A DNA stretch of 64,000 bases from Candidatus Lernaella stagnicola (GCA_030765525.1 JAVCCK010000020.1:124001-188000), one strand, 5' to 3'. Numbered from the stretch's first letter, positions 36,024-44,678 are shown. The notes: a model not told the origin generated them from the letters alone. Numbers and translations: made by a program.

Positions 36024-36052
36024 TTGCCGCCGGCGGGTTAATTCAGTATCAT
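36024..36052 (+). promoter_or_regulatory. Sigma-70-type promoter of the epimerase-racemase operon
   Basis: TTGCCG (36024-36029), 17 bp and TATCAT (36047-36052) lie 34 bp before the epimerase start. Four of six bases match at the -35 and five of six at the -10. Confidence 0.45.
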
Positions 36053-36085
36053 GCCTCTCCGATTTGAGAACCGAAGGGAAACACA

Positions 36086-37150
36086 ATGAAAATGCTCATC
36101 ACCGGGGGCTGCGGATTCGTGGGCGCGAACCTCGCGCGGCACTTCCTGGAGCTGGGATACGAAGTGACCGTGCTGGACAACCTCGTGCGGCGCGGCAGTG
36201 AATTCAACGTGCCGGACCTGCTGTCGCTGGGCGCCCGTTTCGTGCATGGCGACGTGCGCAACGCCGAAGACCTCAACGCCCTGCCGAAGTTCGATGTGAT
36301 TTGCGAAACCAGCGCGCAGCCCAGCGCGATCGACGGCTACGCGAACCCGGTTTTCGATTTGAACAACAACACGTTCGGCTTGGTCAACGTGCTGGAGAAG
36401 GCGCGGCGGGACGAGGCGATTCTCATTTTTTGGTCGACCAACAAGGTGTATTCCGGCGACCGCGTCAACGCGATTCCGGTGGCGGAAGAACCGACGCGTT
36501 GGGTGTGGGACAAAGCCGCCGGGTACGCGGCCCGCGGTTTTTCCTACGAGCACGGCATCAGCCAGGATTTCGACGTCGACGGCGGCCAGCATTCGATCTA
36601 CGGCGTGTCGAAGATCTGCGGCGATTTGATCTGCCAGGAGTGGTTTGACGCTTTTGGCGTACGCACGGTAGTAAACCGGTTCTCCTGCCTGGCGGGGCCG
36701 GGGCAGTTCGGCAAATCGGCTCAGGGTTGGGTGGCGTGGTGGGTCATCGCCCACCATTTCGGGTTGCCGCTCGTGTACATCGGCTGGAACGGCAAGCAGG
36801 TGCGCGACTCGCTGTTTACGCCGGACATCAACCGCTTGGTCGAACTGGAGATTGAAAAAATCGACGCGTGCGCCGGGCAGGTGTTCAACGTCGGTGGCGG
36901 GTCGGAGATTACCTTGTCGCTGCGGGAAATGACCGCGTGGTGCGAAACGACGATGGGCAAAAGCGTGCCCGTGGAGATTCTGCCCAATCCGCGCAAGGCG
37001 GATCACGTCGTGTACATCAGCGACACCCGACGCGCTCTCGAAGTGCTCGGCTGGAAACCGACAACGGACTTGGAGACCGGGCTCGGCCAAATCGTGGAAT
37101 GGGTCGAGGCGCAACACGACCGACTGGCGTCGCTGTACGCGCCGCGATAG
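36086..37150 (+). CDS. NAD-dependent sugar-nucleotide epimerase/dehydratase (CDP-tyvelose-epimerase-like)
   Basis: The 354-residue extended SDR has GGCGFVG (7-13) for NAD binding, LDNLVRRGSEFN, SAQPSAIDGYANP, the STNKVYSGD segment and the catalytic YGVSK near residue 172. The HISQ-like YEHGISQDFDVDGG insert and GRQVRD-like GKQVRDSLFTPD fit CDP-tyvelose/paratose 2-epimerases and UDP-sugar relatives. The sugar is therefore likely NDP-linked and for a surface glycan. ATG 36086 follows GAAGGG. The racemase gene starts 10 bp later, so they form one operon. Confidence 0.8.
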   Translation: MKMLITGGCGFVGANLARHFLELGYEVTVLDNLVRRGSEFNVPDLLSLGARFVHGDVRNAEDLNALPKFDVICETSAQPSAIDGYANPVFDLNNNTFGLVNVLEKARRDEAILIFWSTNKVYSGDRVNAIPVAEEPTRWVWDKAAGYAARGFSYEHGISQDFDVDGGQHSIYGVSKICGDLICQEWFDAFGVRTVVNRFSCLAGPGQFGKSAQGWVAWWVIAHHFGLPLVYIGWNGKQVRDSLFTPDINRLVELEIEKIDACAGQVFNVGGGSEITLSLREMTAWCETTMGKSVPVEILPNPRKADHVVYISDTRRALEVLGWKPTTDLETGLGQIVEWVEAQHDRLASLYAPR

Positions 37151-37160
37151 GGGAGGGGCG

Positions 37161-38477
37161 GTGAGCGAGCGGCGAATCAGCGTGCCTTTCGGGAAGCAGC
37201 CGCTGACCTTCACGTTGCCGGATGGTTGGGACCTGGCCGGCACTTTCGCGCCCGCCGAATATCCGCCCGTCCACGATGCCGCGGCAGCTTGTGCGGCCGG
37301 GTTGGCCGAACCGCTGGGCATGCCGCCGCTGCGCGAACTGGCCCGCAACCGCCGCAAAATCGCCATCGTAGTTGAGGACGTCAGCCGGCCGACGCCGATC
37401 GCCGACTTCTTCGGCCCCATTATCGACGCCCTCGACGCGGCGCAAGTGCCCGATGAAGCGGTGACGATCGTCACGGCGTTGGGCGTGCATCGACCGATGA
37501 CCGAAGCGGAAGTGAAAGCGAAGATCGGCGAACGGGCTTTCGGCCGCTATCGTTGGATCAACCACGATTTTGAGCCGGGTGATCACTTGGAGATGCTCGG
37601 CACGACCCGGCGCGGCACGCCGTGTTGGATCAACCGCGAGGTGTCGCAAGCCGACCTGGTGATCGGCGTGGGTTGCATCGAGCCGCACATTATCGCTTCG
37701 TTCGGCGGCGGGTCGAAGATTTTGGTGCCGGGTGTGGCGGGCAAGGAAACGGTGGCCAAAACCCACCGCCGCAATACGACGCCGCAGACCTTCAACAACG
37801 TCGGCTTGGATCCGTATCAAAACCCGATGCGCCAGGATCTGGAAGAGTGCGTGGCGATGATCAAAGCGCCGATTTTTATCGTCGATGCCGTGCTGCGCGG
37901 CGATCTTTCGGTGGCGCAGATTCTCGCGGGGGATCGCGATCAGGTTTATCGGGCGGGAATCGAAGCGGCGGCACGGATATTCGGCGTGAAGGTGCCGGGC
38001 TTGGCGGATATCGTCATCACGTCCAGTCACCCGATGAACGTCGATATGCGGCAGGGCGCGAAGTCGTTGGCCAACACGATTCGCGCGCTTCGGCGGGGCG
38101 GCACGATGTTGTGCCTGATGGCGGCCGAGCAAGGCGTGGGAGATTTTCCGGTGCCGGAGAAGCGGCCGCCGGTCGGCAAGCGCGGGTTGAAGGTGCTTTC
38201 GCACGTGTTGATTCCGTTGATGGGCGTGACGACGCTGGGCATGCAGGAGGAAGCGCATTTCTTTACGTATTTCAGCTTGCAGGCGATAAAAAACTACAAC
38301 GTGATATTTTACGCCCCAACGATTTCGCCGGACGTGAAACGTCGCTTGCCGTTTTACGACATGCACGCGAATATCGACGAGGCTTTGGCGGCGGCGGCGC
38401 GCCTCACACCGCGGGGTAGGGTGTTCGTGTTTCCCAACGGGGGCGTGACCTACCCGATTGTGGAAGGAGACAACTAA
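37161..38477 (+). CDS. LarA-family nickel-pincer-dependent racemase/epimerase
   Basis: The 438-residue protein aligns by motif with lactate racemase LarA. DVSRPTP gives Arg76; TALGVH gives His110; GCIEPHIIASFGGGSKILVPG gives His176 and Lys186; and KTHRRN gives His202. Those match the Lactobacillus plantarum LarA catalytic Arg75, His108, His174, Lys184 and His200 with an offset of one to two. The cofactor NPN nucleotide needs LarB, LarC and LarE, none of which is in this window. The substrate could be a 2-hydroxy acid or sugar acid. GTG 37161 starts 10 bp after the epimerase stop. Confidence 0.85.
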   Translation: MSERRISVPFGKQPLTFTLPDGWDLAGTFAPAEYPPVHDAAAACAAGLAEPLGMPPLRELARNRRKIAIVVEDVSRPTPIADFFGPIIDALDAAQVPDEAVTIVTALGVHRPMTEAEVKAKIGERAFGRYRWINHDFEPGDHLEMLGTTRRGTPCWINREVSQADLVIGVGCIEPHIIASFGGGSKILVPGVAGKETVAKTHRRNTTPQTFNNVGLDPYQNPMRQDLEECVAMIKAPIFIVDAVLRGDLSVAQILAGDRDQVYRAGIEAAARIFGVKVPGLADIVITSSHPMNVDMRQGAKSLANTIRALRRGGTMLCLMAAEQGVGDFPVPEKRPPVGKRGLKVLSHVLIPLMGVTTLGMQEEAHFFTYFSLQAIKNYNVIFYAPTISPDVKRRLPFYDMHANIDEALAAAARLTPRGRVFVFPNGGVTYPIVEGDN

Positions 38478-38861
38478 GTGGCCTGGTCCAAGACAGTCAA
38501 ACGCTATGCGGTTTTTTACGGCATCGTCGTGCTGATTCTCGGCGGTTTCTTGGCGGCGCATTTTCTGTATCTGTGGGGCGATTTAGGTCCGGGGGAAACG
38601 AAGATTTTCCAGGCGAGCGTGTTCGTCAACAAGTTGTCGAAGGAATACGAAGTGCAGGCGCCGGACTTTCTGGAAGTGAAGGTCGCCAACATTCACGATT
38701 ACGGCTTCTATGTCGAATACCAGCGGCAGCCGCGCACGACCTTCGATTATCAAGTCGCCGCCAAGGCGAACGCCAAACCCGGCGTGTATGAAATATCGCT
38801 GACCTTCGCCAACGACTTCACGTACCGTGACTGGATTCGCGTGAAGCGAAAACTCTTTTAG
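38478..38861 (+). CDS. Small membrane-anchored protein of unknown function
   Basis: The 127-residue protein has one N-terminal span (about 12-33) and a beta-rich soluble part. GTG 38478 abuts the LarA-like gene's stop with no gap, with GGAAGGAGA upstream, so it is co-translated. No family recognised. The tadA gene follows 9 bp later. Confidence 0.6.
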   Translation: MAWSKTVKRYAVFYGIVVLILGGFLAAHFLYLWGDLGPGETKIFQASVFVNKLSKEYEVQAPDFLEVKVANIHDYGFYVEYQRQPRTTFDYQVAAKANAKPGVYEISLTFANDFTYRDWIRVKRKLF

Positions 38862-38870
38862 GACGAGAAC

Positions 38871-39389
38871 TTGACGCCCGATAACGTTGCCGATATAAAA
38901 AGCCCTCTCCGGCCCCATGGGTTGGCGGGTTCTTTCTCAGAGGACGAGGCTTTCATGGCTCTGGCGTTGCGGCAGGCCGAGGCCGCGGCGGCGACCGGTG
39001 AGGCGCCGATCGGTGCGGTGCTGGTCGAAGGCGACGCGGTGGTTGCCCAAGCGCATAACCGGCGCGAGACCGACAACGACCCGACGGCCCACGCGGAACT
39101 GATCGTGTTACGAGAGGCCGCGAAGGCGTTGGGACGCTGGCGGCTGGCCGGTTGCACATTGTATGTCACGCTCGAACCGTGTTTGATGTGCGCCGGGGCG
39201 ATCGTGCTGGCGCGGGTGGATCGCGTCGTGTACGGAGCCAGCGACCCAAAGGCCGGCGCGGTGGAGTCGCTCTATCAAGCCTTGAGCGATGAGCGGTTGA
39301 ATCATCGTCCCGTCGTGCAGGGCGGGGTGTTGGCCAAGGAGTGCGGCGCGGTGCTGACGGAGTTTTTCCGGAGGCGACGCGAGAAATAG
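38871..39389 (+). CDS. tadA: tRNA adenosine(34) deaminase
   Basis: Deaminates A34 to inosine in tRNA-Arg(ACG). The 172-residue protein carries the zinc site HAELIVL (His74, Glu76 as proton shuttle) and EPCLMCAG (Cys104, Cys107). The start SEDEAFMALALRQAEAAAA gives the family's first helix. TTG 38871 follows AGGACGAG and is chosen. The later ATG at 38955 would cut the conserved first helix; TTG 38922 is another option. The stop lies 5 bp before tRNA-Ser(CGA), so the tRNAs are probably in the same transcript. Confidence 0.92.
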   Translation: MTPDNVADIKSPLRPHGLAGSFSEDEAFMALALRQAEAAAATGEAPIGAVLVEGDAVVAQAHNRRETDNDPTAHAELIVLREAAKALGRWRLAGCTLYVTLEPCLMCAGAIVLARVDRVVYGASDPKAGAVESLYQALSDERLNHRPVVQGGVLAKECGAVLTEFFRRRREK

Positions 39390-39394
39390 TGGAT

Positions 39395-39482
39395 GGAGAG
39401 ATGGCAGAGTTGGTCGATTGCGCCTGACTCGAAATCAGGTGTACCCGTAAGGGTACCGGGGGTTCGAATCCCTCTCTCTCCG
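39395..39482 (+). tRNA. tRNA-Ser(CGA)
   Basis: An 88-base class II tRNA. The acceptor GGAGAGA (39395-39401) pairs with TCTCTCC (39475-39481), followed by discriminator G482. Anticodon arm CCTGA-CTCGAAA-TCAGG puts CGA at 39430-39432, reading UCG. A long variable arm (GTACCCGTAAGGGTACC) and T-arm GGGGG-TTCGAAT-CCCTC follow. CCA is not encoded. It starts 5 bp after tadA. Confidence 0.95.
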
Positions 39483-39487
39483 TGAAA

Positions 39488-39547
39488 TCAAAGCGCCGGG
39501 GATTGCGGAAAGCAGCGATGTGGTTTGCTTCCCCTGGTTGGCTTTGA
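39488..39547 (+). other. Structured spacer: long imperfect hairpin
   Basis: TCAAAGC (39488-39494) pairs with GCTTTGA (39541-39547), and CCGGGGA (39496-39502) pairs with TCCCCTGG (39530-39537) with one bulge. The two stems form a 60-base hairpin between the tRNA-Ser genes. It may guide processing or be a small RNA. Confidence 0.5.
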
Positions 39548-39595
39548 GCGAGGCTGTTTTCGGTAGGCGACAGCCGCGGTCCATGGAAGGGCCGC

Positions 39596-39624
39596 CGGTA
39601 TTCGGAAAGGATTTTCGAATACCG
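39596..39624 (+). other. Perfect 9-bp hairpin in the tRNA spacer
   Basis: CGGTATTCG (39596-39604) pairs with CGAATACCG (39616-39624) around 11 bases. No T-tract follows, so it is not a standard terminator. It may be a processing element. Confidence 0.5.
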
Positions 39625-39698
39625 CAGGGAGGTGAAAACGACGTTTTTCGCCGACCGCCTGCCGGGCAAGCCAGGGATGGCTTGGTTGGCCTTTACAA

Positions 39699-39785
39699 GG
39701 AGAGGTGACCGAGAGGCCGAAGGTGCACGACTGGAAATCGTGTGGGCGTTAACGCGTCCCGTGGGTTCGAATCCCACCCTCTCCG
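39699..39785 (+). tRNA. tRNA-Ser(GGA)
   Basis: A class II tRNA of 87 bases. GGAGAGG (39699-39705) pairs with CCTCTCC (39778-39784), discriminator G785. The anticodon arm CACGA-CTGGAAA-TCGTG puts GGA at 39733-39735, reading UCC and UCU. The T-arm GTGGG-TTCGAAT-CCCAC and the variable arm are normal. CCA is not encoded. Confidence 0.95.
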
Positions 39786-39794
39786 AATCGAATT

Positions 39795-39821
39795 GCCGCG
39801 GCACCGCGCCGCGGCTTTTTT
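39795..39821 (+). terminator. Rho-independent terminator of the tadA-tRNA unit
   Basis: GCCGCGGC (39795-39802), a 5-base loop, GCCGCGGC (39808-39815) and T6 (39816-39821). An 8-bp perfect GC stem with a good T-tract. Confidence 0.9.
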
Positions 39822-39868
39822 GTGGGCGTATGGCGGGCGTCGGAACGTTTTGGTACATTCGTGTTCGT

Positions 39869-39874
39869 TATAAG
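39869..39874 (+). promoter_or_regulatory. -10-like box before the paralog array
   Basis: TATAAG at 39869-39874 lies 49 bp upstream of the first paralog start and 48 bp after the terminator, so a new transcript should begin near here. The matching -35 (TTTTGG, spacing 15-16) is poor. Confidence 0.35.
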
Positions 39875-39923
39875 TAGAATCCCTTTTATCTTTGCGCGAC
39901 GGCGATTCCAAAGGAGCCGCACG

Positions 39924-41087
39924 ATGACTACGCGTGGAAAACGGTTTTTGGCAGTCGGGATCATCGCCGCCGGTTTGTTGGTGCTTGGCGTGCCGTTTTT
40001 TGTTTTTGTGTGGCCGTATATTCAGCCGGCGCCCGTGCCGCGGGCCGAGCTCGAGAAAACGGTTGCGGAATGGAAGGTGTTTGCCGACGCCGTGCGCAGC
40101 CACCCACAGGCGGACCGGCAGGCGTTTGACGAGTTTTGCCGGAAGCACAAGGAGTTTCTCGAAAAGGGCAAAGCGGCAAGCGGTTCCGGGGGGGAAGAGA
40201 GCCTCTTTTTTTCCGAGGAAAGCGTGGCGGAGGTTGCCGCGAACCGTGAAACACTTCAGCAATTGATCGTCGAGTTCGACGCTTTCGCTGCCGACGGGCT
40301 TGTCTTGTATCAGGATTACGCCCTCGACGCGGAGACAATGGACTTTCTGCCGATCTGGGGCTTGGCGTACTGGTGGGGCACGATGGCCGCGCAAGGCGAA
40401 GAATTCATGCCCCCGTATCGTCGCGCGTCGCAACTGATCGCGTCCTTGATGGAAAATGACATTCTTTTCTCGTTGATGATAGGTATCACGATCGAGGCGA
40501 TCGTCGATCCGGCCTTGATCCAAAGACTGCCGCAATTGAGCCCGGAGGATTTGGCGCAGGCGGCGGAGATCATCAAGCAACGTCCCGATCTTTTTGAACA
40601 GTTGCTGCGGTCGACGAAGATCTACGCCTACGCCGGTTTCTCGTCGCTGACAACCGAGGCGGAAGGAGGCGAAAGCATATTCATAGACGAAGAAAGCAAA
40701 CGGTTTTTGTGGCCGCTGCATGTGCCGGGCCTCTTGGAGCGTGAGAGGTGGTGGTACGTCTACGCGATGGATGAAATGACCAAGCGGTTGCGGGTCTGGT
40801 ACGACAACGGCGCGACCGGCGAGCCGGTGGGGGATCTGATGGCGCAGATCCTGGACCACTCCATATTGAGCGCGATTATGGCGCCGGACATGGCGCGTTT
40901 CGTCAGATCAGCGGTCCTAAAATGTGTGGCGCGTCGAAAGGCGCTGTTGGCGGCTATTGAGGCCGAGCCGCAGCGTCGCGCGACGGGCGGCACGACGCGG
41001 CTGCCCTACTTCGACGATGTTGAATTGGTGATCACCGACAAACACGGGGATTTCAAAAACACGCCGAAAACAACGGAGACGCCATGA
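39924..41087 (+). CDS. Tandem paralog 1: membrane-anchored protein of unknown family
   Basis: The 387-residue protein starts MTTRGKRFLAVGIIAAG, one membrane span (about 8-30), then WPYIQPAPVP. The rest is soluble, helix-rich and without Cys-rich or enzyme motifs. Features shared with the next three genes: PYxxxP after the span; a block of the form RxxPxxDRxAF (here SHPQADRQAFDEF); a central LPQLSPED segment; and ERxxW...W..GA near the C-terminus. ATG 39924 has AAAGGAG seven bases upstream, so the upstream GTG frame is rejected. The stop overlaps paralog 2 by 4 bp. No known family recognised. Confidence 0.75.
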   Translation: MTTRGKRFLAVGIIAAGLLVLGVPFFVFVWPYIQPAPVPRAELEKTVAEWKVFADAVRSHPQADRQAFDEFCRKHKEFLEKGKAASGSGGEESLFFSEESVAEVAANRETLQQLIVEFDAFAADGLVLYQDYALDAETMDFLPIWGLAYWWGTMAAQGEEFMPPYRRASQLIASLMENDILFSLMIGITIEAIVDPALIQRLPQLSPEDLAQAAEIIKQRPDLFEQLLRSTKIYAYAGFSSLTTEAEGGESIFIDEESKRFLWPLHVPGLLERERWWYVYAMDEMTKRLRVWYDNGATGEPVGDLMAQILDHSILSAIMAPDMARFVRSAVLKCVARRKALLAAIEAEPQRRATGGTTRLPYFDDVELVITDKHGDFKNTPKTTETP

Positions 41088-42223
41088 ATAGACGAAAGTG
41101 GATCATATTAATTCTCGTCGCCGTCGTAGGAATGGCGGCGGTTACGTTCGGGCCGGCATTGTACGCATGGTGGCCATATCTCAAAACGCCCCCGCTGGAT
41201 AAAACCGCTCGGCATCGTATTGCCAAGCAGTGGGAAAAGGCGGCGTGGGAAATGCAGGAACGGTCGCCCCAAGACCGTGAAGCCTTGTTTGCCTATGCCA
41301 AGGACGTCGCCGATTTTCTGGAACGAGCGCCACAATGGAAGCCGGATTCCGAATTTGATTCCGCGGCCGATTTGGCGGCGGCGATGGCGGGCACGCGCGA
41401 GGAACGTCGGAAATGGAACGCGGAGTTCGACCGGCGGTTCCCGGGGCCATTGACGCTGCAACAAGACTTCAACCTCGCGGCGGATTTCCTGCCGTTCTCC
41501 AAAATGCGCCGGTGGCCGAATTGGCAGGCGGCGGAAATCATCGCCGGAGAAAATCCGCTCGAAGCCCTCGCTCGAATGCGGCGCTTCATCAATTCCTTGT
41601 ACGCCAGTGGGTATTCGCTCAACGTGGTGATGGGCTGCGTCTACGAACGCGTTATTTACGAGAGTCTGGTCGCTTCCTGGCCCCGATTGTCAGCCGAGCA
41701 ACGGAAGCAGGCTCTCGCGGCGGTCGAGGATTGGGAGGAAGCGAAATTGCGCCTGGTCACCGGTTTGGAACGCGACGCCTTCGCGGATTTCCAGGCGTTT
41801 CACCAAGGCGTGTCGTTTGATTCGGTAAATCCTAATGCCTCCGAGAGCAGCATGTTGAGCCGCCTGTACGTGTGGACCGGCCAGCAGAAACGCGAAATCG
41901 CTTGGTTCGTTTACTTGAGTCACGCGATCAATGAAGGAGTGCGGCAATGGATCGCGACCGGGGACCGGCCGGATCTTGACGCCGCGACGAAGTTGACCGC
42001 CAAGCATAGCTTTCTTGTCGCCGTGGGCGTCGATCCTGCGCAGCAGTTCCTGCTCTACGAGAAGCTTTTGGGAACGCTCCGGCTACGAGCCGAAGTGCCG
42101 GCGGCGTTGCGTGCCGGAGTGACTGACCCCTTGCAGTGGCAGTGGGACGAGGCGGGCAAGAAGATCGTCTATCGTTTGGAACGCCGGGGCTCCGACCTGC
42201 GTTTGACGCGGGTTGGCGAATAA
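41084..42223 (+). CDS. Tandem paralog 2: membrane-anchored protein of unknown family
   Basis: The 379-residue protein has a span (about 5-27) and then WWPYLKTPPL, the PYxxxP mark of the array. The DR block reads RSPQDREALFAYAKD, the central segment WPRLSAEQR, and the C-terminal block IAWFVYLSHAINEGVRQWIATGD. ATG 41084 overlaps the stop of paralog 1 (ATGA), with GGAG upstream, so the two are co-translated. There are 91 bp to the start of paralog 3. Confidence 0.75.
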   Translation: MNRRKWIILILVAVVGMAAVTFGPALYAWWPYLKTPPLDKTARHRIAKQWEKAAWEMQERSPQDREALFAYAKDVADFLERAPQWKPDSEFDSAADLAAAMAGTREERRKWNAEFDRRFPGPLTLQQDFNLAADFLPFSKMRRWPNWQAAEIIAGENPLEALARMRRFINSLYASGYSLNVVMGCVYERVIYESLVASWPRLSAEQRKQALAAVEDWEEAKLRLVTGLERDAFADFQAFHQGVSFDSVNPNASESSMLSRLYVWTGQQKREIAWFVYLSHAINEGVRQWIATGDRPDLDAATKLTAKHSFLVAVGVDPAQQFLLYEKLLGTLRLRAEVPAALRAGVTDPLQWQWDEAGKKIVYRLERRGSDLRLTRVGE

Positions 42224-42314
42224 GAAGGGGCCCGGCGGAAAGCGAGCTTGTCATCAGTTCCCCAAACGGTTGTATAGTCGAGAGGAATCAAGAGAAACAA
42301 CCGTCGGGAGAATC

Positions 42315-43463
42315 GTGAGAGTAAACGCGCGGCGTGTTTTCATCACATTGCTGATTGCGGGATGCTTGGGCGGCGGAGTCGTCTTTTTCCACGTGTATCC
42401 TTACGTGAAGGCGCCGTCTCAGAGCGCCGCCGAGTTGGAAGGCTGGGTGGCGAAATGGGAAGGTCGTGTGCATGAGTTCCGCACGCGGCCGCCCGACGAC
42501 CGCGAGGCGTTCAACGCGATGATGGAGCAGATGCGGCCGTTGTGGGAGGCGGTCGACAACTTCACCTACGACGGCTGCCCTCCGTTTGACGAGGATAAAT
42601 TTGAAACGTACGCGCCGGTCTTTGACGAGGCCGCGCGCTACGACACCGAATGGGATCGGGTTTTAGCCGACGGCTTTCTCTGGCAGGACGACGGCGCGCC
42701 GCGACTCGAGCCACCGTGGGGGCAGTCTTACCGCCGCTGGGTCAACTTGCAGCTTTGGCTCGCAGTCGCCGGGGATGACCCGGTGCCGCGACTGATGCGC
42801 CTGCACGCGATCAACGCCGGCCTGCGGGATTGCTCGACCCTGTTCAATGTCGTCAACACCATCGGCATCGAGCGCATCACCGACACGGCCACGGTGTATC
42901 TGCTGCCTCGGTTGAAGGCGGAGGATATCCACACCCTGGGCCGCGAGATGACGGCGCGGTCGGACGTTGCGGCGGCGACCATTGACGCGATTGCCATCGG
43001 CGGCACGGCGCGAGCGACCACTCCCAACGACGTGCTGCACGAGTTGCGGGGGAAGATGCCCTTTCGCCAAGCGGGGTGGCTTCTGCGGGCGGCCGATTTC
43101 CTCGGTTGGACGAGTCGCGAGCGTTTTTGCTTCATCGGTCTACACAAGCGCCTGGATGAGGAACTGCGAACCTGGTATGCCGAAGGCGCCGGCGGGCCGA
43201 CCCCCGGCGTCCGGGGCGACGCGAAGCGCACGACGGTATACGCGGCTGGCGTGATGCCCCCGGTTCGGACCTACTTGCGCGTGGGATTGCGGCAGATGCA
43301 GCGACGTAACGCGGTGGTTCGCGCATTGCGGGCAGAGTTGCAGCGGCGTGAGCGCGGCGAACGGGCGCCGTTCCGATTGAAATATGACGGCGGGCAGGAC
43401 ATTGTGGTGGACCAAAAGTTCGGGTGTATCATGCCCCGACAGGTTCCTCCGGCAAAGGAGTAA
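42315..43463 (+). CDS. Tandem paralog 3: membrane-anchored protein of unknown family
   Basis: About 382 residues with a span (about 8-27) then HVYPYVKAPSQ. The DR block reads RPPDDREAFNAMMEQM, the central segment LLPRLKAEDIH, and the C-terminal block ERFCFIGLHKRLDEELRTWYAEGA. GTG 42315 follows GGGAG; the frame is open upstream but overlaps the end of paralog 2 and has no membrane start there. The next start lies 3 bp after its stop. Confidence 0.75.
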   Translation: MRVNARRVFITLLIAGCLGGGVVFFHVYPYVKAPSQSAAELEGWVAKWEGRVHEFRTRPPDDREAFNAMMEQMRPLWEAVDNFTYDGCPPFDEDKFETYAPVFDEAARYDTEWDRVLADGFLWQDDGAPRLEPPWGQSYRRWVNLQLWLAVAGDDPVPRLMRLHAINAGLRDCSTLFNVVNTIGIERITDTATVYLLPRLKAEDIHTLGREMTARSDVAAATIDAIAIGGTARATTPNDVLHELRGKMPFRQAGWLLRAADFLGWTSRERFCFIGLHKRLDEELRTWYAEGAGGPTPGVRGDAKRTTVYAAGVMPPVRTYLRVGLRQMQRRNAVVRALRAELQRRERGERAPFRLKYDGGQDIVVDQKFGCIMPRQVPPAKE

Positions 43464-43466
43464 GGG

Positions 43467-44597
43467 ATGCGTCGTTGGTGGCGAAAGTCGGCTCTCGCAT
43501 TGGGTGTCATCGTCGTCGGCCTTTTGATCGCGGCCGCGATTGTGTTGCGGCCGTATTATCGGATGCCGCCGGACCGGGAAGAGTTGTCGAAACGGCTTGC
43601 GTCGTTTCACGAATTGGCGCAGTCGATCGAAGCGCGGCCGGATCGGGATCGGCGTCTCTTTTACGAGATGATAGAAGACGCCGCGCCGATGCTGCGCATG
43701 GAATTCGAGTGGACCGAGAGCGAGTGCCCGCCCAAAGCCGTGCGGCAGTGGAAGAAGCACGAGGCGAAATATCCGGCGGTACCGGGCTTCGATCGAAAAA
43801 TACAAACCATCGTGAAAGACGGTTTCGTTCTCCAGCAACCGATTGCCGTGGACACCAAGTTTCCGAAGATGAAGGCGACGATCCGGTGGTTCGGCCTCGA
43901 GGCGTTGACCGCGGTACGCCACGCCGCAGAGGGAGACAATGCCGCGGCGACAAAACGTCTGGAGTACTTGGCGGCGATCGATCAGGGCTTCTACGATTCC
44001 CGGATCATATATTTCGTGATGCTCGCCTCGCACTTGGAGGCCATCTACCAAAAAGCCACGTTGGCTTTGCTGCCGCAGTTATCCGACCGGCAACTCGCAG
44101 ACGTCGAAAAGCACTATTCGGAGTTCCCCAATCCGGCCATGTTGTTAGCGGACGCCATCCGATTGGAGGCCGTGGCAATCGAGGAGCTTTTTGAAACAAA
44201 CCGCTTGGAGATGACGGGTTCATTTCGTATGTGGCTGTTACGCGCGGCGTTGCGTTTGGGGTACGCCGAACGTGAAAAATGGATGCTGGTAAGCTTCCTC
44301 GACAGGCAAATTCGGACCATCGAACAGTGGGCGGCGGCAGGCGCAACCACTGCGTTACCGGAGGCGTTTAGCCGAGAGGAACTGAAATACTCACCGCTTA
44401 GCGTAATGGCGATGCCGGACTTGAGTGGCGTCGCGCGTGGTGTGCAAAGGACCCTGCGGCAGCGCGCGGCGGTGCTGGAAGCCTTGCGGGCCGAAAAAGC
44501 GTTTCGGCAAGATAGCACGCCACGACCCCCGACAATTAAAGCAGAGGGTTTCGGGAAAATCGTCTTCGACAGCGGGAACTATTGCCTGCTGGACTGA
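43467..44597 (+). CDS. Tandem paralog 4: membrane-anchored protein of unknown family
   Basis: The 376-residue protein has a span (about 7-28) and then LRPYYRMPPD. The DR block reads RPDRDRRLFYEMIED, the central segment LPQLSDRQLAD, and the C-terminal block EREKWMLVSFLDRQIRTIEQWAAAGA. ATG 43467 follows the TAA of paralog 3 by 3 bp. It ends the array; a strong new promoter appears at 44651. The four paralogs look anciently duplicated, as they share the layout more than the exact sequence. Confidence 0.75.
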   Translation: MRRWWRKSALALGVIVVGLLIAAAIVLRPYYRMPPDREELSKRLASFHELAQSIEARPDRDRRLFYEMIEDAAPMLRMEFEWTESECPPKAVRQWKKHEAKYPAVPGFDRKIQTIVKDGFVLQQPIAVDTKFPKMKATIRWFGLEALTAVRHAAEGDNAAATKRLEYLAAIDQGFYDSRIIYFVMLASHLEAIYQKATLALLPQLSDRQLADVEKHYSEFPNPAMLLADAIRLEAVAIEELFETNRLEMTGSFRMWLLRAALRLGYAEREKWMLVSFLDRQIRTIEQWAAAGATTALPEAFSREELKYSPLSVMAMPDLSGVARGVQRTLRQRAAVLEALRAEKAFRQDSTPRPPTIKAEGFGKIVFDSGNYCLLD

Positions 44598-44650
44598 GGT
44601 CGAGCGTAAAGGCCGGAAAAATAAGCGGTAATTCGTTAGCCACGCGGCGT

Positions 44651-44678
44651 TTGACGGCGCGGGCGCAATGCGTATAAT
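44651..44678 (+). promoter_or_regulatory. Strong sigma-70 promoter
   Basis: TTGACG (44651-44656), 16 bp and a perfect TATAAT (44673-44678). It starts the small Asp-rich secreted gene at 44737; transcription begins near 44685. Confidence 0.8.

Noticed and set aside
39483-39698. A tRNA-linked integration site for the paralog array
   Set aside because: I see no repeat of the tRNA 3' end after the array and no integrase, so no island boundary can be supported.
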